A stretch of 64,000 nucleotides of DNA from contig SRSI01000028.1 of the NCBI GenBank assembly GCA_005656395.1, forward strand, positions 1,054,001-1,118,000. The letters are read 5' to 3'. Shown in pieces: positions 1 to 9,900 of this stretch. The notes under the pieces were generated by a model. It searched no databases. It had not been told where the DNA came from and saw only the letters and a program-made list of their open reading frames with translations. The position numbers and the translations under genes are program-made. This DNA is from Strongyloides papillosus (Eukaryota > Nematoda > Chromadorea > Rhabditida > Strongyloididae). Each line of letters starts with the position of its first letter. The first letter of the stretch is position 1.

Positions 1-733
1 ACATTACCTTGAGCATCTGTAGTACCAGCAAATATGTCAGTAAATAATATTGAATCAGCAGGTGTTGGAAGTTCACTTTCTAATGTTGAATCCCAATATG
101 GTAAAGCAACAGAAGGATCTATTTGCCTTAAGGCAATCTCATACCTCTTTAGAAATTCTCTATGCCATGGAAGAAATGCCGGTCCGCTATGAGCTCCGCC
201 ACTTGAAGAAAATTGTGCATGTATCTGAGCAAAATTAGTATAATCACCGTTAGCCTTTAATTTTTGTACTGCCGCATGATAACGTTGCCTTTCTTCTGTA
301 GTTAGCATTCTTAATTCTTTTCTTAAGTGCTTTATTTAGTTGTTGTCCATTAGATAAGGCACAATTGTTACTTCCAGCATTACCATTTCCACCAAGAAAA
401 GAACATAAGCATCCAAGATCCATACATTGAGCAGCTGTTCTAGCAATAGGAGCGATTTCAGCAGCAATCATTGGAGCTGGTTGTCCAGGGATAGCTGGTG
501 GTAATGCGATACTTGGAGTCAATTGCGGACTCTTTCTTGAACCTTCATCCCATCTTTGAATTTGACCTGCAAATGATTTTCAATGCTGGTGTTGGTGCTT
601 TAGAGCAATCTAAAGATGTTGTTTGTAAAGTAAAAAAAGAAACAACAATACAAAAAATAAAAATAATAATTTTACAAATAAACATATCAAATACAAATGA
701 CAAAACTTTTAAAACATCACTATATAAAACCAC
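1..733 (-). CDS. Tyrosinase, 5' part (3' end beyond window; two apparent frameshifts)
   Basis: Type-3 copper oxidase of the tyrosinase family, likely secreted and acting on phenols in the cuticle or eggshell (role inferred). Reading leftwards, a hydrophobic signal peptide (Met at 733 or 685) is followed by a Cys-containing segment (DCSKAPTPAL), then CMDLGCLC, an E/R-rich helix (TTEERQRYHAAV) and the CuA region with HAQF, GGAHSGPAFLPWHREF and ALPYWDS. This order is typical of nematode tyrosinases. The frame changes at two points: near 566-567 (a CC pair) and near 318-321 (a TTTT run). Ignoring one base at each joins the three blocks into one family-like protein, so these are either assembly errors or an early pseudogene. 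The CuB site would lie left of base 1. The copper-site match is strong; integrity is uncertain. Confidence 0.88.
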
Positions 734-1129
734 TACCTTTTATATATAAACCTTAATTTAGTATTTTAACCCTTCCACGTAATGTCTTTTATCTTAAATA
801 ATGTTTGTCAAATGTGTTTTTATAAAATTAGTTAAATGAAGTTGTATAAATTACTTAATGAGCGATAATAATTTAGGCTTTATATATTGCGATATTGTTT
901 AAAAGTGTAATTTAAAAAAATATTTAATAATTTTATTGTTATGAAACATTTATATTTCCAAATCGAAGATGAGTAAGTATTTGATAAATTGTTTTTTTTT
1001 GTAGCCTTGAAAAGAGCATAAAACTTGCAAACGAGTTTGATTAAAAAGCAAGAATGTTACGCTATTTGAAAAAGAATGCACATCGTATATGAAATTGTAG
1101 AATACTATAGATCAGAAAGCAAAATGTGA
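734..1129. other. AT-rich spacer between tyrosinase and tRNA-Trp
   Basis: No convincing coding region or repeat seen. It should contain the tyrosinase promoter, since that gene starts at about 733 and is transcribed leftwards. Confidence 0.4.
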
Positions 1130-2497
1130 TGAACCCGACGTGATTTGAACACGCAGCCTTCCGATCTGGAGTCGGACGGGGTGCACGTAAATCCACCAAA
1201 AATTTTTGTCAAAAAACGCAATCTGGAAGATTGTGTGATTTTTGGCAAAAAATGCAATCTAGGATTTTATATAATAGTAATATATATTATATATACTACC
1301 ATTATATAAAATACCAAACTGCCCCAGCCTCAGTACTAAACTGAAACTGGGTTTTATAAACCGACGGCATTGTCATAGTACCAACCCCACATCTATTTCA
1401 TTTCATTCACTTAAAATATTTATGTCACTTTGAATAAATTTAATTTGATCCTATAATATTTTATATATACATTTTTCCAATAAAATATAAAGTATTTAAA
1501 AATATAAATTATTAAATATTTATATTATTTTGATAATATTTAATGTAAAAGAATTTTTTAAAACACATTTAATTAAATTATATTTAACAGTAATAATTGT
1601 ATTAGTGTTTTTATATTTTTATTTAATAAGAGTATTCAAATGTTTCCAATGGACAAACACGTTCAGTATATATACTAACAAAGAAGTCGCTCTTAGAATT
1701 TTATAACTTTAAAATTAGTGTTTCAGTCTCAGGAAACATATATTTCACAAGATTAATAATTTTGTTAACATAATTACAATTTAGTAAAAAATTCATACTT
1801 CAAATTGGTAAAATCTAAAATAACTATGCTTAATAATCATATTTTATTAATAACTATCGTGCAAAATATTAGAAAATATCTTTTATATTTAAATTAATAC
1901 TATATTCCCTATTGAAAATAATTTTGTTTACATTTTTTATGATGTAGTAAAAATTTTGACTAATTTTGTTTTAATATTTAAATGGACTAATAATCATCTT
2001 AGAAAGTGAAAAAATATCTTTTTATTCAAAGTATTGCCATGTTTTCTAGTTTAAAAAATTATGTTAAGGTTATCAATGACATAGTGAGAATCTATACTTC
2101 AAATTTGTACAATCTAAAGTAATTATGCTTAACAATAGAATTTTATTAATAATTTGTTTAATAATTAACAAAAATTTATCTCATATTTTAATTATTAATG
2201 AATACATAGATTACCAACATAACATAAAATATCTTTTATATTCCAAATGTTACTATATGAATTTAATTTATCAATAAACTAACAATAACATAAATAATAC
2301 ATTGAATCATCAAAAAAATATTAAAAATTACATGTTTTCTTTGTTTATAATAGAAGAAATTTACATTAATCTTATATTTTATAAACATAATCCCGACACG
2401 AAATATGGTAAAAAATCACTGTGTGATTTTTGGCAAAAAACGCATTGTAGGATTTACGTGCTACCAGTCGGACGCGCTACCGTTGCGCCACGGATTC
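1130..2497 (-). pseudogene. tRNA-Trp (CCA) gene split by a transposon in the anticodon loop
   Basis: Read on the minus strand, 2497-2466 gives the 5' half: acceptor strand GAATCCG, D arm GCGC-AACGGTA-GCGC and the start of the anticodon arm. Bases 1177-1130 give the 3' half: loop CTCCAGA with anticodon CCA, stem TCGGA, T arm and acceptor strand CGGGTTC plus A. The octamer GTCCGACT (sense strand) occurs at the end of the first half and again at the start of the second. Removing one octamer and the 1288 bp between them leaves a 72-nt tRNA whose acceptor and anticodon stems pair fully apart from one T-G. As it stands the gene cannot make a tRNA unless the insertion is excised. Other tRNA-Trp copies presumably exist in the genome. 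Confidence 0.9.
1178..2465. mobile_element. Non-autonomous DNA transposon with 8-bp target duplication
   Basis: A 1288-bp insertion flanked by exact 8-bp direct repeats AGTCGGAC (1170-1177 and 2466-2473). Its ends are inverted: GCACGTAAATCC near 1183-1194, and the complement GGATTTACGTGC at about 2451-2462. Just inside, a unit of about 30 bp (TGTGATTTTTGGCAAAAAA-GCA..) occurs in direct orientation at about 1235-1264 and 2421-2450, with a diverged copy at about 1203-1228. No transposase reading frame is visible, so it is presumably mobilised in trans. The 8-bp duplication suggests the hAT superfamily (P elements also make 8 bp); the terminal bases do not give a textbook hAT end, so the class is tentative. 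Confidence 0.8.
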
Positions 2498-3385
2498 GTG
2501 ACCCAGGGTCATTTTCACTAGATGTTCCTAAAAAATTCCAGCACTATATATCTATTCAGTTTTAGATAATTATCAATTTTATCTGTACCATTTCTATAAA
2601 AAGTTTGTATTTAATTAGAAAAGTTATCAAAGAAATGCAAGATAATTATTAAATAAATACTTTTTTTATTCAAAAATGTTCCACTTATTTTTTAAAATTT
2701 TTTGTTTTCAAATTAGCAATGAATTCATTTGCTTTGAATTAATGTTTGTTAAACTAATTAATATATATTGTGAAAAACAAACTTTATAAATATATAGCAT
2801 TGTTACATATTCCTATACAGATGTTCAATCTTTATAACAATTTAATTTGTAGACATTCCTATTTTTAAATTCGAAATAAAGATTGTAGTAATAAATTTAA
2901 TGGTCATAAAATTTAATTATTTTTAAAAAATATATAATTTATTCTGTAAGGATAAATTTTGATAAAAATTATAGAAATAATTTTTAAATTTTGGTATCAC
3001 AGATAGTCCTCGTTAACGATGATAATTGTGTTAAATTATACATTAAGCTATTGAAACGTTAAATTTTAAAAAAAAAGTTTTGAAATCTAAAAAATTATAA
3101 AGAAATATTTAAAATTGACTGGTAAAACAAGAGTAAATGATAGTACAAACATTATCCTATAACTACAAATAAATATTATTTATAATACTTTGCTTATATC
3201 AATATGATTTTGTATTAGTATAAATTATCTGTAATATTAAACACACATTAAAAAACAATTTATTTAAACTGATAATATTTATAAGTTATTTTTTGTAAGT
3301 TCTTCAAATTTGTTGAACCAAAAAATCCTGATTGAAATGGTATTTAAGAAGACTATAATACAATGTTATGAACATAATTTGAAGA
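2498..3385. other. AT-rich spacer
   Basis: No gene seen. The last 40 bases carry TA-rich promoter-like sequence (GTATTTAAGAAGACTATAATAC) just upstream of the small secreted-peptide gene at 3386. Confidence 0.4.
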
Positions 3386-3555
3386 ATGAAATTTATTAGT
3401 GCTATAATTCTTGCTCTCACTATTGCTACAACTGCTACTTTGAATACCGATAATATACCTGTGAGTATTATTTAATTTTTCATATAATTTTCTAGTTTAT
3501 TGATGACAGCAATGAAGATGGTGCTGATGGATATTTTGTTCGTTCACGAAAATAG
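3386..3555 (+). CDS. Small secreted peptide (44 aa, two exons)
   Basis: Exon 1 (3386-3460, 25 codons) encodes a clear signal peptide, MKFISAIILALTIATTA, and a short linker. A 35-nt intron (3461-3495) with GTGAGT donor and TTTCTAG acceptor leads in phase 0 to exon 2 (3496-3555), which encodes an acidic segment and the basic tail GYFVRSRK before TAG. The mature product would be about 25 residues, with no cysteines. It could be a neuropeptide-like or short secreted effector peptide; the terminal RSRK might be a cleavage site, but no amidation glycine is present. I do not recognise the family. Support comes from the coherent signal peptide, matched splice sites, an upstream TA-rich box and downstream AATAAA near 3650. 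Confidence 0.6.
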
Positions 3556-3739
3556 ATTCATTGAGTAAGAAATAATCTAAAAAAGAACTATAATTTACGA
3601 GAAGTCCAATTTAATTTACATTTAAAAGATGATTCATTCTAATTTTTATTCAATAAAAAAATAAATTTTAACATTTATTTAATTATATATCTTTTACATA
3701 TTATCATGAACATAATTCTTCGATAGTTCCTCATTCTCC

Positions 3740-5062
3740 AGGTTTGATTAAGTAAACGTGTTCCTCTCTTTAATTGCAGAAGTCAACATAGACATTGATA
3801 TTGGCGATTATGAGTCCAAATTTAGCTTCTTCAGTCATAGTTATACAAACTATGTAGTCATTGTCAATCTTATCACAGAATGTCTTCAAGTTGACTTTTT
3901 TCAATAACATCCTATGATGATCATGATGTCATTTCAAATGCATAGAGAATTGATTATCTTTCAACAACTTGGAAAACAACATATGAGACAGTAGAATAAT
4001 CTCCGATAACTGAACAATTGTTGGGGCTATTGTTGCATAACCTTCAGAAAATGTAATGAAATCATCTAGCCAGCATTCTTGTAATTCATCAAAAGCGAAT
4101 ATAACAAGGAAATCATTGAAAGTACCGAAGTCAGCAGAAATTTCAATTAGTAATATTATTTCTTCCAAGTAATAATAAGTTTTGATAAATTGACGATATT
4201 GATAAGCAATAGATTTGATTTGTCCAGCCGAGAGGATGGATACTCATCCAGTGAATAAATGTTACTCCAATTACATCGGGTATACTATACTAAAAGATAG
4301 AAAATTTACACTTTTATTTTTGTATTTTCGTTGTGAATAAGAAATTTTTTGATCCATATATGGATTTAGCATCACCAGAATGTCAACAAAATATGTTTTA
4401 TTATTATAATATTATGTTTATGTTGTAATTTATTATTTTAATTTTCGTGTTGAGGCAATTCATGACAAAATTTGTTAATTTACTGGATGAGTGTCCATTT
4501 AGTCGTCCAGCCAGCATAAATATATGCCCTATTACTAATTATAACTGAGAATTTTTCTAAAAGAATTTTCAAGTATCCTTTTTTGAAGTAGAAACTTGAC
4601 ATTTTGAATCAAATAAAGCATGAGTACAAAGCAGAAACATATCCACATTTTGGTGTTCCTCTGAAGAATTTTTTGATTCCTTGCATTCTAAAATATTAGG
4701 CAGAAATTTCTTGGAGAATGGATATAGATCCAAAGCTTCCGATTTCAAGTTCAAGGAATAATAGATAAGAGCATATTTCTTAGATTCAGAATATTCAGTT
4801 GATTCCAAGATAAGAGTTAATTGTGAAATGTACACATCAAAAACAGCTGGATTTCTTCATTTTGATTTAAATTGTAAGAAAACTTCAATAAGGTCAAACT
4901 TACCAGATTCATTCACAGTTAAACATTCATTTAACTTTGTCTGTAGGAAGATTTACTTCAACTTGTAAAAGATCGTAGAATGTTTCCCATGACCCAATAG
5001 ACAAGAATTGACATTGTTGATAAAATATTGGATATTTCAAGAAAAAATCTTGAACAAATTGT
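3740..5062 (-). pseudogene. Decayed protein-coding gene, split by a MITE
   Basis: On the minus strand several coding-like blocks follow one another in different frames. A block at about 5062-4945 has NKLQFVQDFFLKYPIFYQQC and continues LSIGSWETFYDLLQVEV. After a frame change, 4945-4570 has an in-frame TGA near 4850. A further block reaches the inverted-repeat element, and 4225-3929 continues beyond it, followed by a last piece to about 3777. At least three frame changes and one stop separate them, and no single-base fix restores a full frame. Hydrophobic and acidic residues alternate as in a soluble helical protein, but I do not recognise the family. The number of breaks makes this a real pseudogene rather than an assembly artefact. 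Confidence 0.55.
4230..4504. mobile_element. 275-bp MITE with 8-bp target duplication
   Basis: Flanked by exact direct repeats GTCCAGCC (4222-4229 and 4505-4512). The terminal 23 bp are inverted copies, 18 of 23 identical, sharing ATGGAYACTCATCCAGT. Each terminus also contains a small hairpin (TGGAT-ACTC-ATCCA). There is no coding capacity. The 8-bp duplication suggests a hAT-type non-autonomous element. It sits inside the decayed gene. Confidence 0.75.
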
Positions 5063-5412
5063 AATTTATTAATATGATTAATATTGTTAATCTTTGTTTG
5101 GTGCATTAAAACATTTATTTAAGTCAGGTTAAAAAGTATATATCACGTAAAAAATTAATTAAAAACAAATAAAAAAAACTTCAAACATCTAGTTGATTCA
5201 TGATTATTACTTTGGAGATCCAGCAGAATATAATTATATGGATTCAATCAATTTATAATTATCTTTTTATAAATTTTCTAGACATAAAAACATTAATAAT
5301 CACCATTTATATATGACACTACTAATTTTTTTACATAATGATGATAAAAAGTTTCAAGAATGTACATGAGTTATAATTTGGGATTCTTGGTATTCAGAAA
5401 TCGCAAAAGGAA
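5063..5412. other. AT-rich spacer
   Basis: No coding or repeat signal recognised between the decayed gene and tRNA-Asp. Confidence 0.35.
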
Positions 5413-5484
5413 CTCTCTGGCGGGGAATCGAACCCCGGTCTCGCACGTGACAGGCGCGGATACTCACCACTATACTACCAGAGA
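5413..5484 (-). tRNA. tRNA-Asp (GTC)
   Basis: On the minus strand: acceptor stem TCTCTGG/CCAGAGA with all seven pairs, D arm with AGTATAGTGG, anticodon stem CGCGC/GTGCG with loop CTGTCAC (anticodon GTC), and T arm CCGGGGTTCGATTCCCCG. The discriminator base is G. There is no intron, and internal A and B box sequences are intact, so this looks functional. It is 72 nt, the usual length for this species of tRNA. Confidence 0.95.
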
Positions 5485-5751
5485 TGTCATCTGGTACTTT
5501 AGAATGCTCCAAGAACCCAAACTTTTTAATTGACATTTTTTAGTGTTTTAAAGACATTTACCAGGGTAGTTTTTTATGAAAATAACGAATTTCATGTTTA
5601 TTCAAACATATCTACTACCATTAAACCATAAAACTCAACATTTGGTACATTTTATAAAACAATTTTTTCTTCATTGGTAAAATAATAAAGCTGATAAAAT
5701 AAAGTGCGGCCTAGAATATAATATTTAAATGACTTAAAATTCCTGCAAATA

Positions 5752-6979
5752 ATGTCATTTTTATATAATAAAAGTTATTTATTTTCTACTATTAAAAATG
5801 TTAGTACAAGATTTATACAAAGTAATGCCTATGCATCTGATAAATTTGTAAAAAATACTGATACTTCTGCTTATGAATCTGCCGTACTAAAATATAACGA
5901 TAAACTTCAAATCCTTGAAGAAAAACTAGAAACAGCAGATAAAATGCGGGCAAATGTACATAATTCTGTATGTTTTTATTTTAATGTAATTATGTTTCCT
6001 TCAGGTAGTCAAAAAATCTGCAGAAAAAGTCAATCTACTAAAAAAGTGTATATGTAGCAAAAAAAGTAGTCTTCTGACAGCTGGATCCGTAGCAACTGGG
6101 TTGACAATATCTGATAATTCCGATGTAGATGTAGTCTTTGTAGTATTAGGTGATGAATCAAATGATTTCTCAAGAGACTTTAAAAATAATGTGGGATTTA
6201 GGGATAAATTTATGAAACTGGTTGGACAAATTATTAGAGCTGATGAAAAAATTTGGAACAAAAAGAAAAACAGAATGTCTACTCTATATGATGCAAAAGT
6301 TCCCATAATAAAACTTTATTTTGGAGACGGAACAAAAATAGACATTCAATTTTGCAACTATCATACATTAAAAAATACTAATTTATTAAGGTATTATGCG
6401 ACGTCAGACCCTAGATATAGAAAAGTGTATATTTATGTTAAGAATTTGTTATCATGTTTGAATTTACTTGATGGAGAAAAGGGATTGTTAACGAGTTACC
6501 AGATTTCAGTACTTGTAGCACATTTCCTTCAAAAGCCTTTTAAAAATCAAAAACCTATTCTTCCTATTATACCTCAAGTTTGTTCTTCTTTTGTATCTCC
6601 AAATCTTTCAATTGAAGAAGTAATAGAAAATCTTAGTAAACCTGTTGATATCAGTAGAATTCAACCTCTCATCAATCGAAAGCCTTTAGCTTCCCATTTA
6701 GCAATACAATTTGTAGATTATTTTGCCGAATTTGACTTCTCATCATATGCTATACTTATGAACACAGCTGACCCTGTAGAAATATTTCCAGTTGATTTAT
6801 TACCTAAACTTCAACTTTTTGATTTGTATTCTAATAAAAGTATATCGAATGGTGACCGTGCTTTAGAGGCACTTTCTGTGAACTTGAAATATGTACGAAA
6901 TTCAATAAAAGAAGGTTATTTTATTAATAGTTTCCCAGATTTTGCAGAAGAAAAGTTTTTAAAAGAATTAATTAACTAA
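5752..6979 (+). CDS. Poly(A)/terminal nucleotidyltransferase-like protein, probably mitochondrial
   Basis: Two exons, 5752-5967 and 6005-6979, joined across a 37-nt intron in phase 0, give 396 aa. The N-terminus (MSFLYNKSYLFSTIKNVSTR) is basic and free of acidic residues until after position 25, as in a mitochondrial presequence. A short coiled segment follows (about 45-65). The catalytic core shows the nucleotidyltransferase signature: Gly98-Ser99, Asp112-x-Asp114 in SDNSDVDVV, and a third acidic residue Asp185 in KIDIQF. Downstream, DPRYRKVYIYVK and LLTSYQISVLVAHFLQ match the PAP-associated region of non-canonical poly(A) polymerases and TUTases. It probably adds nucleotides to RNA 3' ends. 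A mitochondrial poly(A) polymerase is the best guess; a cytoplasmic PUP/TUT-type enzyme is possible. Confidence 0.8.
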
Positions 6980-9900
6980 AAATAATAAAATATACATTGT
7001 TAAGATATTTTTCCAAGTACAAATGATTATTTTGTGTATAAATATTGTTTCTTTTTAATACCATAAATGATTGTTACTTTTCTAACGGTTTAATATTTAT
7101 CTAGATAATGCTCTGGAACCATCAATGGGAAATGCTACATAACGATAAAGTAATTAGCGTGGTAACAAAAATTAACAAAAAAAATATTGGAGGTATCATA
7201 AAAGTAATACACTTATGTATTGCAGATACTTTGAAGCCATTATTAAGATAAATACTCGGATCGCAGTTTTTCCTCCATCTTAAGATATTATATAATGACA
7301 ATTTACTGTTAAAGATTCACTGACCTACATTGATAAAAAAAAGCACTATAGAATATCAAGCTTGTAAATCTTGTGAAAAATAAAATTTCTTCTCCGCCAA
7401 TTAACCCCTAGACTAATCTTGCACCTGTTGACAAATTTTTTTCTCAATACTTTTTTTAATTCAATTTTCCCAAAGGTAAATTAACAACTTTTTTTTGATA
7501 ACTATGTAAATGAGGTAATTTTGGTGCTTAACACATTCCTTTTTAATTGAAGTGTTGTGTTGTCTCTTTTGTTGTTTGCTATTAATAAACCATAAATTTG
7601 CATTTTTTATCCTACTTGCTCACTTTTAGATATTACAGTTTATATTGTTTGCTTGAGTTTATTTCGCTACGTTAATAAATGCTACGCTGTAGTATGCCAC
7701 CTAATGAATAATAGTCGTTGCCGCTGACGGATGAATTCTAGACTGTTTACTTTTAGATGGATCCATTGATTTTTCAGTTGTTAAATGATGTTGTTAGTAC
7801 ATGCTATGTTAAGACTTCCAAGCCTCTTAAACATTACGAAAACTATTATAAGCTCGTTTCCCTAGATGAGCTACCCTGGTGTGTTTATAGAATTTTTATA
7901 TTTACATTAGACTTTTTTAGTATAGTGGAGATGTTTTGACTTGAGTAAAGAAATCTCTCCTTTTTGGAAACTATATGTGTAGAATCTAAGCAAGTACACT
8001 CCATCAATATGGTGGTTCCCAAGAAGTTACAAAAATCATGAAGTTTTATTGCTGCTATTTATTTAGAGCAGTTAATAATTTTATTGATTTGTAATTTAGT
8101 ATGACATAGGTTGACTTGAAGCTTTGATAGTTTTTTTTGGTTAAACACTTCTTGATCCTTAATGAACATATGATAAAAAAATGCCTAGAGCATTACTTTT
8201 TAGTTTAACTAGTAATTGTTTGCAGAATGTAACTTTCTTTCAGACAATTTTAAATAATACCCTTCAAACAAAAATAAAATGGGAGATACATTTTATTATT
8301 TCTACAAATAAGTCACAAAACTATTTTATTATTTTATCAGTATGTTTCAGTAATAGTTTAAATTTTCAAAATTGAAATTGGACAGGATTATAATTCAAAA
8401 AAATATTGAAATCAAAATTTGCTTTATCATAGGAAAAAGTTTTAATTACCTTTTGTTTGAATAAAGAGTAGGAAATTGTTTACAAATTACAGTTTTGCAT
8501 TCCAACGTCATTATTTTTTTCTTTTATACATATTATTTGCAAGGAAATTTAATAAATATCATATTTGGAGAAGTGGAAATTATAGAAAAAAACCTTGCAA
8601 AAATAATAAAAACAATTTTTTTGCTATTAGTTAATTATATGAAATAATATGAATGTGAAATATTATATCAACTGTATACGAGAAAAGATAATATATGTTT
8701 ACGAAGATAATCGAAATTATCAGTATATAGAATTTACCAGTCATTTACATTATTAATGGTATTTTTATATAAGATTCTATTAATCAAATAACTTCTAATA
8801 TGAAGATTTCTATTTGATAAGGAGCAAATAAGTTTAACATGATGCAGCTCATTTTTTATAAATGGGTATTTGAGAAAGAAGGAAATATTACTTCTTTAAG
8901 ACTTATTCTTTATGTACTATGCATATAATAATCTTATAAACTTATAAAAAACATAATTTTAAGTGTTATTTAATATTATTTTCAAAATTATTATAGAATC
9001 TGTTGTTTCTTCTTGAGAGTATTTTAAAAAGCAAGGGATTAAGTGCACTTTGTTATATAAGAAGAAAATATACTACTATACTATACACTCATTATACTTA
9101 AAAAGTGTATAAAATTTTGCTAGAAGATTAGGCATTTATGATTTATTAAAAATATTTTTAATGACTTCATATGGAAATTTAATTTTTGTAGAAAGTAATT
9201 GATTCATAAAAGCTAAAATATTTATTATTTGATTCGCAAAAATATAATCCAAATTAATTTAGATTTAGTAACAACATTTTATTTTAAGAAATGTGTTTTA
9301 TATGTATGAATAAAAATAATCTTACACGGCATGTTTTTCATAATATGTAAATATTTTTTAAGAAAAAATATAAATGCTTGTCACAATAAAATTTTGCAAC
9401 TTATAACTTTATTTTCTATATATCTTTATAATCCTTCATACTTATTCTTTAATGTTTTCAAGGTACATTATCTAAATGAATCTTTACTTTTTTTAAACTT
9501 ACTCTTTAGTTTATTCAATAGAAATAAATATCATCGTATTCCAGTTAATAATTATTCATTAGGTGGAACGATTATCAATGTTTGTTTTCTACCTTATCAT
9601 ACAAATAATAATAAATGTCTATTTGAGTCATGTAATTAATTGAGGGGATTTGAAAAAATACCTAATGTTATTGTATGGTATATGATAATTAAATATAATT
9701 TCTTATTTTTACTACGATAAGTTGTTTTTAAGTTTAACTATCTTTTATTCTTATCTTTAACTACAGGAAAGTACAAATATATTATGGAGTATTATATAAG
9801 TATATATTTTATTGTTTGATCAACTAAATTATAGTTGAAAATATTAACATTATAAAAATGTTTATCAACAATTTCAAAGAGTGATTATACCATTCCTTTT

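Noticed and set aside
250..522. Separate 90-residue gene
   Set aside because: It is the middle block of the frame-shifted tyrosinase gene, not an independent protein.
9331..9639. 102-codon hydrophobic open frame
   Set aside because: Dominated by Phe/Leu/Asn/Ile codons expected from T- and A-rich DNA; no helix pattern, no flanking splice sites, no family resemblance.
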